This document shows positions 1 to 8,098 of a stretch of 64,000 nt of DNA, in pieces. A program made the position numbers and the translations under genes. The notes under the pieces were generated by a model. That model did no database searches. It saw only the letters and a program-made list of their open reading frames with translations, and had not been told where the DNA came from. How positions within the stretch are numbered: the first letter of the stretch is position 1; every line of letters starts with the position of its first letter. Origin of the DNA: MWBF01 sp964614645 (GTDB lineage: Bacteria; Chloroflexota; Anaerolineae; CG2-30-64-16); the NCBI GenBank assembly GCA_964614645.1, contig CAZTMA010000001.1, positions 61,304-125,303 of the forward strand. Direction: 5' to 3'.

Positions 1-273
1 GTCCTCGCCGGTTTCGTTCGCCATCTTGCGCATGAAACGGGCCAGTGACTTGGGGTCGTTTTCGTCCAGGTCGCCCATGCTCGACGGATCGGCCAGGTCA
101 TCCAGGCGGCTATCCTCAGAGCGGAGGACGGCGACGCGCGAAATCAGGCGCGTGAGGTTGTGGCCGCCGCAGCGCGGGCAAACCGGCGCGCGGGCTTGGG
201 CATCTTCGAATGAGCGCCATAGCAAGCTGACTCGGCGACGGCAGTCGTGACACGTATATTCGTAGATCGGCAT
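1..273 (-). CDS. FmdB-family zinc ribbon protein (C-terminus beyond window)
   Basis: The reading frame opens with MPIYEYTCHDC, the hallmark start of FmdB-type regulatory zinc ribbons, and runs off the left window edge with no stop, so only 91 residues are seen. Two CxxC pairs (Cys8/Cys11 and Cys32/Cys35) would bind one zinc. After the ribbon comes an acidic stretch rich in Asp and Glu (DDLADPSSMGDLDENDP), then a basic Arg/Lys segment. A GAGGAG ribosome site lies just upstream of the ATG at 271-273. FmdB-like proteins are small and their molecular role is poorly known; some are called transcriptional regulators of formamidase. The gene diverges from gmk across about 100 bases. Confidence 0.8.
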   Translation of the reverse strand, partial: MPIYEYTCHDCRRRVSLLWRSFEDAQARAPVCPRCGGHNLTRLISRVAVLRSEDSRLDDLADPSSMGDLDENDPKSLARFMRKMANETGED

Positions 274-375
274 GCTTCTCCTCGTCATCTGATACTGACG
301 AGATTATACGCGAAAGCGGAACCGGAAACAAGCATCCGGCATCTGCGGTGAGCGCTCTTGCAGGCTGAGAGGGTT

Positions 376-1041
376 ATGAGCCACACGGACTCCACCGATA
401 TTCAGACGTCACAGGCGCACCGGGCTGACTGGTATGCGTCTCTGCACGAACCCCGGCCATTGCTGGTTGTCATCTCCGGGCCTTCGGGCGTCGGCAAGGA
501 CGCGACCATCCAGCGCATGAAGGACAGAGGCTTCCCCTGCCACTTTGTGGTCACCGCTACCACGCGCCCCCGGCGCGCCAACGAGCTCGATGGTGTGGAC
601 TACCACTTCGTCACGGAAGTAGCCTTCAAGGAAATGATCGAGCGCGGGGAACTGCTCGAGTATGCCCTGGTGTATGAACAATATAAGGGCATTCCGAAGG
701 CCGGTATCCGTGCGGCGCTGGCGAGCGGGCAGGATGTGGTCATGCGGGTGGATGTGCAGGGCGCCGCAACCGTGCGCGCGCTGGTGCCCCAGGTCGTGAC
801 GATCTTCCTCACCGCAGAGTCGGAGGATGAGCTGGTCGAGCGTCTGCGTCGCCGCCGCACGGAGGATGAGGCCCAGTTACAGCGCCGCCTGGAGATGGCC
901 CGTGCGGAGCTGGCGCGCGCAAGTGAATTCAAGTATCGGGTCATCAACTGCGAATGCGCGCTCGATGACACGGTCGACAAGGTCATAGCGATCATCGAGG
1001 CCGAGAAGAGTCGGGTGGACTGGCAGCCGGTGGCGCTATGA
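376..1041 (+). CDS. gmk: guanylate kinase
   Basis: Phosphorylates GMP (and dGMP) to GDP with ATP in the cytoplasm, an essential nucleotide step. The protein has the P-loop GPSGVGKDA near residues 35-43, the GMP-binding segment TTRPRRANELDGVDYHFV and the lid region with ERLRRRRTEDE. The P-loop ends GKDA rather than the more usual GKGT, a modest deviation. At 221 residues it is slightly longer than typical bacterial Gmk because of a roughly 30-residue polar N-terminal extension. I chose the ATG at 376, preceded by GAGAGGG; a TTG at 358 in the same frame is less likely. Its stop overlaps the next start by ATGA, so translation is probably coupled. Confidence 0.93.
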   Translation: MSHTDSTDIQTSQAHRADWYASLHEPRPLLVVISGPSGVGKDATIQRMKDRGFPCHFVVTATTRPRRANELDGVDYHFVTEVAFKEMIERGELLEYALVYEQYKGIPKAGIRAALASGQDVVMRVDVQGAATVRALVPQVVTIFLTAESEDELVERLRRRRTEDEAQLQRRLEMARAELARASEFKYRVINCECALDDTVDKVIAIIEAEKSRVDWQPVAL

Positions 1042-2168
1042 GCGCGCCCCAGGCCAACGACATGAGCCCAGCCGCTGCGGGCGAGCAAGGGCATGTCAAC
1101 GTGCGATTGCCCCTGCACAAGCCGCGCGTGGTGTATGTTTTCCTCGCGTTGATCGGCTTGGTGTTCGTGGCGGAATTGGCGTTGGGCGGCTCGCAGAACC
1201 ACGAGACGCTCCGCCGGCTGGGCGCCCAGGTCAACCCGCTGGTTGCGGTGGGCGAGCTCTGGCGGCTGGTCGCCGCGATGTTCCTGCACATCGGGCTGCA
1301 GCACATCCTGTTCAACGGGTGGGCGCTGTTCAGCGTGGGCCGCGAGGTCGAAGCCATGTATGGCTCCCTCTGGTTCACGGTCATCTACCTCGCGGCCGGG
1401 CTGGCCGGCAACATCGGCTACTACTGGCTGGGCGATTCGGTCCTGTCCGCCGGCGCATCGGGCGCGGTATTCGGCCTGATTGGTGCGGAGGCCGCTTTCT
1501 TCCTCACCAACCGCTCGCTGTTCGGCAAGCTGGGTAGCCAGCGGCTGGGGAATCTCGGCGTGCTCATCGCCATCAACCTCGTCTTCGGCTTCACCGTGCC
1601 CGGCATCAACAACATAGCACACCTGGGGGGCCTGATCATGGGGTTTGCGCTCGGCCTGCTGCTGGCCCCGCGCTTCGCGGTCGAGTGGCGTTGGGATATC
1701 GCCGGTGCGCAGGGCCATGTCGCAGACCGGCAGCGTGCGGTTGTGCGGCTGGCGGGCACGTTGGCGGCCGTGGTGCTGCTGTTTAGCGGCTGGCAGCTCG
1801 GCAACGCGCGCTGGCAGAACAGTGCGGAGACGTTCCGCACGCAGGCCTATGAAGCCCTGTCCGCGGGGAGCCGTGACGAGGCACGCCAGCTTTTCGAGCA
1901 GGCCGTCGCCGCCGACCCGCAGGACGCAGTCAGCCTTGCCAATCTGGGCCTCATGTTTCTGCAGGATGACCAGCTTGCGCAGGGCGTGACGCTGCTGGAG
2001 CGCGCCTACGCATTGATGCCGGACAATCCGGATGTGCAGTTCTTCCTGGCCGCGGGCTATGTGGAAACCGGCCGGCTGGCCGAGGCCAAGCTGTTGATGG
2101 AGCGGTTCCTCCAATCCGAAGATGCCGGCGAGCGCGCCGATTATGCACGCCAGGTCCTGGCACGCTAG
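1038..2168 (+). CDS. rhomboid intramembrane serine protease with C-terminal TPR
   Basis: A membrane protease of the rhomboid family. The catalytic serine is in GASGAVFG (about Ser141) and the catalytic histidine in NIAHLGG (about His195); the segment FLHIGLQHILFNGWAL supplies the conserved HxxxN element of TM2. Six or so hydrophobic helices occupy residues 30-215. A further hydrophobic segment near 235-252 is followed by two or three tetratricopeptide-like units (residues 270-370: DEARQLFEQAVAADPQDAVSLANLG and following), probably a docking platform on one side of the membrane. It overlaps gmk by four bases. Substrate unknown. The rhomboid-TPR architecture is known in other bacteria, so the call is firm even if the role is not. 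Confidence 0.92.
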   Translation: MSAPQANDMSPAAAGEQGHVNVRLPLHKPRVVYVFLALIGLVFVAELALGGSQNHETLRRLGAQVNPLVAVGELWRLVAAMFLHIGLQHILFNGWALFSVGREVEAMYGSLWFTVIYLAAGLAGNIGYYWLGDSVLSAGASGAVFGLIGAEAAFFLTNRSLFGKLGSQRLGNLGVLIAINLVFGFTVPGINNIAHLGGLIMGFALGLLLAPRFAVEWRWDIAGAQGHVADRQRAVVRLAGTLAAVVLLFSGWQLGNARWQNSAETFRTQAYEALSAGSRDEARQLFEQAVAADPQDAVSLANLGLMFLQDDQLAQGVTLLERAYALMPDNPDVQFFLAAGYVETGRLAEAKLLMERFLQSEDAGERADYARQVLAR

Positions 2169-2186
2169 GAAACACGGAGACAGATT

Positions 2187-3047
2187 ATGGCGCTCGGTGA
2201 AAAATATACAGTCCGGCCGTCGGCCATCGCGGGTACGTGGTATCCCGGCAGCGCGCCGGCCTTGCGCCGTACCGTCGAGGAACACCTGGCTCAGGCACCG
2301 CGTACGGATCTGCCCGGTGACGTGCTGGTTCTCGTCAGTCCTCATGCGGGCTACGCATACTCCGGCCCCACGGCCGGGCACGCCTTCACCCAGGTGCGCG
2401 GGGCAGCGATCAAGCGCGTCATCGTGCTCGGTCCGCTGCATCGGCCCATCTGGGGCAGTGACGTAGGCTCATTCATGGTTCCCGTCGAAGACGCTTATCG
2501 GACTCCCCTGGGCGATGTGCTGCTGGATCGCGAGTTCATTGCGCGTCTGGGACAGCAGGTCGAGCTGACTCCGGTGCGCCGCGACGAAGAACATGCACTG
2601 GAAATCGAGCTACCCTTCCTGCAGGTGGTGCTCGGCAGCTTTCAGCTTGTGCCGGTGATGCTGGGCGACTACATCGGGACGCGCGGGGCAGTCGAGCGGC
2701 TGGACGGGCTGGCGCAGGCGCTGGCTGCGCTGTGGGAGACAGGCACGCTCATCGTCGTCTCGACCGACCTCAGCCACCTCGACAACTATACCGATGTGGT
2801 GCGCACCGACCGCAAGCTGGTCGATCTCGTGCAAGCCCTCGATGTGCCCGGGCTGACTGCCGCGCTCATTCACGAGCAGGTGCAGGCGTGCGGGGCCAGC
2901 AGCCTCGTGGCTGCTCTGCGAGCTGCACAGCAGTTGGGCGCAACCGCTGCCCAAGTCCTCCACTACACCAACTCCGGCGATGTCACCGGCAACCGCACGC
3001 CCGGCACCTACACCGTCGGTTACATGGCCGCGGCCGTATGCCGGTAG
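2187..3047 (+). CDS. amrB: MEMO-family protein (AmmeMemoRadiSam system protein B)
   Basis: A 286-residue member of the MEMO1 family, related in fold to class III extradiol dioxygenases. Visible family signatures are PSAIAGTWYPGS at the N-terminus, SPHAGYAYSGPTAGHAF, VIVLGPLHR, the DEEHALEIELPFLQ stretch and STDLSHLDNY. The conserved histidines of these motifs would form the metal site. In many prokaryotes the gene accompanies an AMMECR1 protein and a radical SAM enzyme; neither partner is next to it here, so the system membership is by family name only. It lies 18 bases after the rhomboid gene and 20 before priA, consistent with one transcript. Biochemical function in bacteria is not settled. 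Confidence 0.88.
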   Translation: MALGEKYTVRPSAIAGTWYPGSAPALRRTVEEHLAQAPRTDLPGDVLVLVSPHAGYAYSGPTAGHAFTQVRGAAIKRVIVLGPLHRPIWGSDVGSFMVPVEDAYRTPLGDVLLDREFIARLGQQVELTPVRRDEEHALEIELPFLQVVLGSFQLVPVMLGDYIGTRGAVERLDGLAQALAALWETGTLIVVSTDLSHLDNYTDVVRTDRKLVDLVQALDVPGLTAALIHEQVQACGASSLVAALRAAQQLGATAAQVLHYTNSGDVTGNRTPGTYTVGYMAAAVCR

Positions 3048-3067
3048 CGGGCCGCGGGTGAGCCTTC

Positions 3068-5728
3068 ATGCTTTACGCTGATGTCTGCGTCAACACGCCG
3101 CTCGGCGCGCGGCTGACTGCGCCCGGTGCGGAAGATGATCCCCTGCTGCGCACATTTACCTATGAGGTCCCCGATCGGCTTATCGGACGCATCGAGCCGG
3201 GCCATCTGGTCTGGGTCACCTTCCGCGGCCGCCGGCTGCAGGCCGTCGTGCTGCGGCTCTTCGATGCGGCACCCGACTTCAAGACGCGCGAGATTCTCTC
3301 CCTGGTGTGGGCCCAGCCCGTACTGACGCCGGTCCAGCTGACGCTCGCCGCGTGGATCAGCGAGACCTACCTGGCCCCCCTGATCGAAGCCTTGCGGCTG
3401 ATGCTGCCCGTGGGCCTGGCTCAGCGCGGGCGCAACGTCTTCGCCCGCACGCGTGCGGCCGCGCCCTCCGGTCTGCCCGCCAATCAACAGGCATTACTCG
3501 ATCGCATCACGGCCGCGCCCGGTGAGTGGTCCGAAATCAGCGCGGGACTCAAGCGCGTAACGCAGCGGGACGACCTGGAGCCGCTGATTGCGCTCGGCCT
3601 GGTGACGCGCGAGGTGGCATTCCCTGCGCCCCCGCCGCGCGCCAAGACCGACCGCCAGGTTCGGCTGCTCGTGCCGCCCGGCGAGCTGCCGCGCGTGCTG
3701 CCGTCCTTGGGCCGCACTTCGAAGCAGGCGGATGCGCTCGCGCGTGTCGCGGCGGCCCCTGAGGGCCTGCCGCTCGGAGAGCTGTGTGCGGCCGCGGGCT
3801 GCACCCCCGGCCCCGTGCGCGAACTCCAGAAGCGCGGCTGGGTAGTGATCACCGGCAGCGGGTCTGCTGCGCAGGTGACGCTGGCGCTGCCGCCGGAAGC
3901 CATCACCGACACCCTGGTCGAACTGCGCGGGGGGCAGAAACAGCGTGCGGTGCTGGAGGCGCTGGCCCGTCACGATGGCCCCGCGTGGATCGGGTGGGTG
4001 TATGCCAATACGGGCGCAACGCTGGACACCCTGCGCGACCTGGAGGCGGCGGGCCTGGTCTCCATTGCAGAGGAGATGGTCTGGCGCGACCCTATGGCGA
4101 GCTACGATATCCAGCTCGACCAGGCGCTCACGCTCACCGATGACCAGCAGTCCGTGTGGGAGGAAATTGCCGGGCAGATCCGGCAGGATGAGCAGAAGGC
4201 CACGCTGCTCTATGGCGTGACCGGCTCCGGCAAGACAGAGGTTTACCTGCGCGCGCTGGCGGAGACGCTCCAACTGGGCAAACAGGCCATCGTGCTCGTC
4301 CCTGAAATCGCTCTGACGCCGCAGACCATCCGCCGCTTCGCGGCGCGCTTCCCCGGCAAGGTGACGGTGTGGCACAGCGAGCTAGGCGAAGGCGAGCGGT
4401 TCGACGTCTGGCGTCGTGTGCAGACGAACCATCCCGCAGCCCAGGTGGTTGTCGGTTCGCGCTCAGCCCTGTTCCTGCCCTTTGTGCGGCCTGGCCTGAT
4501 TGTCGTGGACGAGGAGCACGAGCCGTCCTACAAGCAGGAACGCACCCCGCGGTATCATGCCCGGTCGGTCGCGCTGGAGCTGGGCCGGCTCAGCGGCGCG
4601 GCGGTCATCCTGGGCAGCGCGACCCCCGCGCTGGAGAGTTATTATGCCGCGCGGCGCGCGGAGATTGCGCTGCTCACGCTACCGGAGCGCATTCGCGGCG
4701 AGCTGCCGCCCGTGCGCATCGTCGATATGCGCCAGGAGCTGCGCGTGGGCAACCGTAGCATGTTCAGCCGCGCGCTGGCGACCGGGCTGCGCCACATCCT
4801 CAATGCGGGCCAGCAGGCCATCCTCTATCTGAACCGTCGCGGAAGCGCCTCGGCCGTGCTGTGCCGCGACTGCGGGCACGTCGAGACGTGCGTCCGCTGC
4901 AGCATCCCGCTCACCTATCATGGCGAAGGGCAGATGCTGATCTGCCATCACTGCAACCGGCGTTACCCGCAGCCGGCGGTCTGCCCGGAGTGCGGCGGCA
5001 GGCGCATCCGCTATTTCGGCGTCGGCACCGAGCGCGTGGAAGAGGCCGTCCACCTGGAGTTCCCCCAGGCGCGCACGCTGCGCTGGGACCGCGATGTGAC
5101 GGGCGCGAAGGGCAGCCACGATGCCATCCTCGCCAAATTCGTCGCTCATCAGGCCGACGTCCTCATCGGGACGCAGATGATCGCTAAGGGGCTGGACCTG
5201 CCCCTGGTAACGCTGGTGGGCGTGGTCGCGGCCGACACCGGGCTGTTCCTGCCCGACTTCCGCGCGGCCGAGCGCACCTTCCAACTGCTGACCCAGGTGG
5301 CGGGCCGCGCGGGGCGCAGCGACCTGGGCGGCGAGGTCGTGGTGCAGACCTACGAACCGGAACATTACGCGATTTTGGCTGCCAGCAACCACGACTACGA
5401 GGGCTTCTACCGGCAGGAGATGGCCTTTCGCCGCGAGCAGGGCTATCCGCCCATCCGCCGGCTAGCGCGGCTGGTGTACTACCATGGCCAGCGGGCGAAG
5501 GCGGAGGCGGAGGCTGGCCGGCTGGCGACCGAGCTGCAGGCTGTCATCAAGCGCGAAGACCTGCCCGACACGGACCTGATCGGCCCCGCGCCCTGCTTTT
5601 TTGCGCGTGAGCGGAGCGAATACCGCTGGCAAATTGTCATCCGCGGCCCGGAACCCGCGGCGCTCCTGCGCCAGGTGGCCGTCCCTCCCGGCTGGCGGCT
5701 CGATGTAGACCCGGTAGACCTGCTGTGA
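3068..5728 (+). CDS. priA: primosomal protein N' (replication restart helicase PriA)
   Basis: A 3'-5' DNA helicase that reloads the replisome at stalled forks. The order is as expected: N-terminal 3' DNA-binding domain (residues 1-110), winged-helix-like middle, helicase motor with Walker A GVTGSGKTE (about 383-391), DEEH box in VVDEEHEPSYKQE, GSATPALES motif, then two zinc clusters (CRDCGHVETCVRC and CHHCNRR...CPECGG) and helicase motif VI QVAGRAGR. At 886 residues it is longer than E. coli PriA (about 730); the excess lies between the DNA-binding domain and the motor. The ATG at 3068 follows a GTGAGCC context with a weak ribosome site. A long antisense frame inside it is a high-GC shadow. 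Confidence 0.95.
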   Translation: MLYADVCVNTPLGARLTAPGAEDDPLLRTFTYEVPDRLIGRIEPGHLVWVTFRGRRLQAVVLRLFDAAPDFKTREILSLVWAQPVLTPVQLTLAAWISETYLAPLIEALRLMLPVGLAQRGRNVFARTRAAAPSGLPANQQALLDRITAAPGEWSEISAGLKRVTQRDDLEPLIALGLVTREVAFPAPPPRAKTDRQVRLLVPPGELPRVLPSLGRTSKQADALARVAAAPEGLPLGELCAAAGCTPGPVRELQKRGWVVITGSGSAAQVTLALPPEAITDTLVELRGGQKQRAVLEALARHDGPAWIGWVYANTGATLDTLRDLEAAGLVSIAEEMVWRDPMASYDIQLDQALTLTDDQQSVWEEIAGQIRQDEQKATLLYGVTGSGKTEVYLRALAETLQLGKQAIVLVPEIALTPQTIRRFAARFPGKVTVWHSELGEGERFDVWRRVQTNHPAAQVVVGSRSALFLPFVRPGLIVVDEEHEPSYKQERTPRYHARSVALELGRLSGAAVILGSATPALESYYAARRAEIALLTLPERIRGELPPVRIVDMRQELRVGNRSMFSRALATGLRHILNAGQQAILYLNRRGSASAVLCRDCGHVETCVRCSIPLTYHGEGQMLICHHCNRRYPQPAVCPECGGRRIRYFGVGTERVEEAVHLEFPQARTLRWDRDVTGAKGSHDAILAKFVAHQADVLIGTQMIAKGLDLPLVTLVGVVAADTGLFLPDFRAAERTFQLLTQVAGRAGRSDLGGEVVVQTYEPEHYAILAASNHDYEGFYRQEMAFRREQGYPPIRRLARLVYYHGQRAKAEAEAGRLATELQAVIKREDLPDTDLIGPAPCFFARERSEYRWQIVIRGPEPAALLRQVAVPPGWRLDVDPVDLL

Positions 5729-5880
5729 ATTACGAATTATGAATGATGGCGCAGGCATCCTGAGCGGGTGGACGGCGCAATACAGATGACAAAGAGCCGC
5801 CAGTCGAAGGATGCAGGGTAGCACGGTAGGCTGTGGCGATGGATAATCAACGAAGCACGCAAAACGAAGGAAGCGCGACC
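5729..5880. other. intergenic stretch between priA and the thioredoxin gene
   Basis: About 150 bases without a gene. It starts with an AT-rich run (attacgaattatgaatgatg, 5729-5748) of a kind often repeated between genes. A GTG at 5833 is in frame with the next gene, but the AAGGAAG ribosome site at about 5867-5873 points to the ATG at 5881. No convincing promoter or terminator was found. Confidence 0.4.
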
Positions 5881-6423
5881 ATGTCACGTATACACTGGAA
5901 TGTCCTGCTCGTGCTGCTGACCCTGGTCGGCGCAGCGTGGATTTGGGCCAACCGGCTGCCGGTCGGCGAGGCTGCTGCGGGCAGCGCAGCCGGGCTACCA
6001 CCTGCGCCCGCGATCGGCCACCCCGCGCCGGACTTCACCTTGACCGCGGTCACGGGAGAACCGGTGACGCTGGCCGCGCTCCGCGGGCAGCCGGTCGTGC
6101 TTAACTTCTGGGCCACGTGGTGCCCACCGTGCCGCGCTGAGCTGCCCGAGTTGCAGGCCGCGAGCGAGCGGCTGCAGGGCGAGGTGGCGATCTGGGGAGT
6201 TAATCAGGCCGAAGATGCTGAGCGAGTACGCACCTTCGTCACCGACTTGGGCCTGACGTTCACCATGCCGCTCGACGAACGCGGACAGGTCAGCCGCGCG
6301 TACAACGTGCGCAGCCTGCCCACGACCTTCTTCATCGACCGCAACGGTGTCATCCGGCGCATCCAGTCGGGTGCGCTCACAGAGGCAACGCTGGCGCAGG
6401 CGTTGGAAAGCGTGTATCCCTGA
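5881..6423 (+). CDS. membrane-anchored TlpA/ResA-like thioredoxin
   Basis: A 180-residue thiol-disulfide oxidoreductase facing outside the membrane. Residues 6-24 form an N-terminal signal anchor (WNVLLVLLTLVGAAWIWA), followed by an Ala/Gly-rich linker and an AhpC/TSA-Redoxin domain with the active site WCPPC (Cys81 and Cys84) after the NFWATW motif, and the cis-proline loop SLPTTFFID. Such proteins reduce apocytochromes or other extracytoplasmic disulfides. The stop overlaps the start of the next gene as TGATG, so the two are translationally coupled. Pairing with an Lgt-like membrane protein suggests a shared role at the membrane, but the partner looks degenerate. Confidence 0.9.
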   Translation: MSRIHWNVLLVLLTLVGAAWIWANRLPVGEAAAGSAAGLPPAPAIGHPAPDFTLTAVTGEPVTLAALRGQPVVLNFWATWCPPCRAELPELQAASERLQGEVAIWGVNQAEDAERVRTFVTDLGLTFTMPLDERGQVSRAYNVRSLPTTFFIDRNGVIRRIQSGALTEATLAQALESVYP

Positions 6424-7193
6424 TGCTGCCTGTACTGCAAATTGGGCCGCTCGCCATTCAGACCTTCCCGCTGGCGCTTCTGCTGGCGGGGTGGGCCGCG
6501 CTTGCCATCGGCTCCTGGGGTGCGCAGCGGCAGGGTGTGGACGGCGATCATATGTATAACCTGGGGCTTTACGGCTTTCTCGCGGGACTGGTCGCCGCGC
6601 GCGCCGGTCACGTGGCCGCCTACTGGTCCAGCTATCGCGGCCAGCCGCTCGAAATCGTCGGCTTCAACACGCAGGCGTTCCTGGTGTGGCCGGGGCTGCT
6701 GGCGGGGCTGCTCGTCGCCGCCTGGTACATTCACCGCCACAAGCTGCCCGTAGTGCGCGTGCTCGATGCGGCCGCGCCGGGCATCCTGACCGGCATCGCC
6801 ATCGCCGCAGTCGGCGCGCTGCTGGTCGGGCGGTTCCCCGGCGCACCGGCGGACCTGCCCTGGTCTGTGGACCTTTGGGGCGTGCGCCGTCATCCGAGCC
6901 AGCTATACGAGGCGGTGGCCGCGTTGGTCGCGGCGGCCGTGGCCGCACACGCACTGCGCGGCGGCGCGCGGCCCGGTGCAACCGCGCTGGTCGCGCTGCT
7001 CGGCTACGGGCTGAGCCGCTGGCTGCTGGAACCGTTCCGCGCAGAGAGTGCAGCGATCCTCGGCGGCTTGCGGCTGGCGCAGGTGTGGGGGTTGGCGGTG
7101 AGCCTGGCGGCGCTGTGGGGGTTGGCGCGTCTGGTCGCCCGGCCCAGCAGCACGGCAACGGATAAAAGCGACCTTGCGGGCCTCACCGGATAA
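6423..7193 (+). CDS. divergent prolipoprotein diacylglyceryl transferase-like membrane protein
   Basis: A 256-residue polytopic membrane protein with the Lgt-type layout: VLQIGPLAIQTF at the N-terminus, about seven hydrophobic segments, and the late signature RRHPSQLYEA. Two regions that carry essential residues in Lgt are altered: the WKGGMSFHGG-like motif is replaced by FLVWPGLLAGLL, lacking the histidine, and the GRxxNxxNxE signature is VGRFPGAPADLPW, lacking the asparagines. It may therefore not transfer diacylglycerol to lipoproteins. The C-terminal tail (about STATDKSDLAGLTG) is encoded inside a nested inverted repeat that also carries the stop codon. It is coupled to the thioredoxin gene. 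Alternative: a paralogue with another lipid-linked role. Confidence 0.7.
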   Translation: MLPVLQIGPLAIQTFPLALLLAGWAALAIGSWGAQRQGVDGDHMYNLGLYGFLAGLVAARAGHVAAYWSSYRGQPLEIVGFNTQAFLVWPGLLAGLLVAAWYIHRHKLPVVRVLDAAAPGILTGIAIAAVGALLVGRFPGAPADLPWSVDLWGVRRHPSQLYEAVAALVAAAVAAHALRGGARPGATALVALLGYGLSRWLLEPFRAESAAILGGLRLAQVWGLAVSLAALWGLARLVARPSSTATDKSDLAGLTG

Positions 7194-7251
7194 ACGGATC
7201 AAGAATGTGGATGCCCTCTGCTCATCCGTTTATCCGGTCACATCCGTTGCC
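7154..7251. repeat. nested inverted repeat, gene-end element
   Basis: Perfect 15-base arms at 7185-7199 and 7224-7238 (ACCGGATAAACGGAT and its complement) are enclosed by 10-base arms at 7154-7163 and 7242-7251 (GGCAACGGAT). It lies between convergent genes and supplies the last codons and stop of the Lgt-like gene. The transcript would fold strongly from either strand, so it may act as a bidirectional transcript end, although no U tract follows. Confidence 0.65.
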
Positions 7252-7254
7252 CCG

Positions 7255-8076
7255 TCACGCCCGCGCCACGATAATGATGCGGCGCTCGTCCCATAACGCT
7301 GCCGGCGTGTGAGGGTAGGCGGGCAGCAGTTCCTCGACCGTGAACCCGGCTGTCTCCAGCGCGGCAGTGTACTCTGCGACTGCCCGGATGCGCAGTGCGT
7401 GTCCGATGTCGAACTGCTCCACGCGGCCCGCCCGCTCCACCCGAAACGCCTGCTGCATGTGCCAGATGCGGCCCCGCGCATCATAGTGATGCGCCTCACT
7501 CACCTCAATGCTGCCCCACGATGTCGTGAACCTCGTCACGGCAGGAAGCAAGGGCCTCTCTCCCAACGTGGCGACATAGTCAAAGACATCCACGATCAGC
7601 TGTCCCCGGGGCTTGAGCGTGCGGTGCAGGCTGCACAGCGCGGCAGATAGCCCGGCATCCTCGTGCAGGTAGGCCAGCGGCGATTCCAGGCACAGCGCGG
7701 CATCGAAACACTGGGCGAACGGCAGGCTGCGCAGGTCCGCGCGCACCAGGTGTGCCGCCGCGCCGCGCTCGCGCAACGCCTGCTCTGCCATCAGGAGCAT
7801 CGGCCGCGATAGGTCCACGCCCACCATGCGATACCCTATCTGCGCGAGCGGCAGGTGACGGCCCGTGCCGCAACCCGCATCCAGCACGCGGCCGGGCGGC
7901 GGGGGCAGGTGGTCGCGCAGGTAAGCGACCTGGGCGGCGAGGAACGCGGCGTTGTGCGCGGCAGCCACGGGGTCCGGGGACAGGTCGCCATACAGCACGT
8001 CATAGACCGCGGCCCAGGCAGCCTCCGGGTCAGGAGCAGGCTGCACGGCGTGACGCTCGCGCTCCGGCTCCTTCAC
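7255..8076 (-). CDS. class I SAM-dependent methyltransferase
   Basis: A 273-residue Rossmann-fold methyltransferase. Motif I is VLDAGCGTGRHLPLA, followed by the acidic end of strand 2 in MVGVDLSRPML and motif LVRADLRSLPFAQCFDAALC. The remaining C-terminal half has the beta-rich insert (TTSWGSIEVSEAHHYDARGRIWHMQQAFRV) seen in small-molecule methyltransferases of the methyltransf_25 type. Substrate not predictable. It is the last gene of the minus-strand operon that carries the Mo-hydroxylase maturation genes and follows the YqeC-MocA gene after 22 bases. A second methyltransferase of similar build lies at the upstream end of the operon (15261-16073). Confidence 0.85.
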   Translation of the reverse strand: MKEPERERHAVQPAPDPEAAWAAVYDVLYGDLSPDPVAAAHNAAFLAAQVAYLRDHLPPPPGRVLDAGCGTGRHLPLAQIGYRMVGVDLSRPMLLMAEQALRERGAAAHLVRADLRSLPFAQCFDAALCLESPLAYLHEDAGLSAALCSLHRTLKPRGQLIVDVFDYVATLGERPLLPAVTRFTTSWGSIEVSEAHHYDARGRIWHMQQAFRVERAGRVEQFDIGHALRIRAVAEYTAALETAGFTVEELLPAYPHTPAALWDERRIIIVARA

Positions 8077-8098
8077 GGTCTTTGTGCCTGCCTGATGT

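Noticed and set aside
600..2441. A 613-codon minus-strand frame over gmk and the rhomboid gene
   Set aside because: Overlaps two well-supported genes on the other strand and shows no family features.
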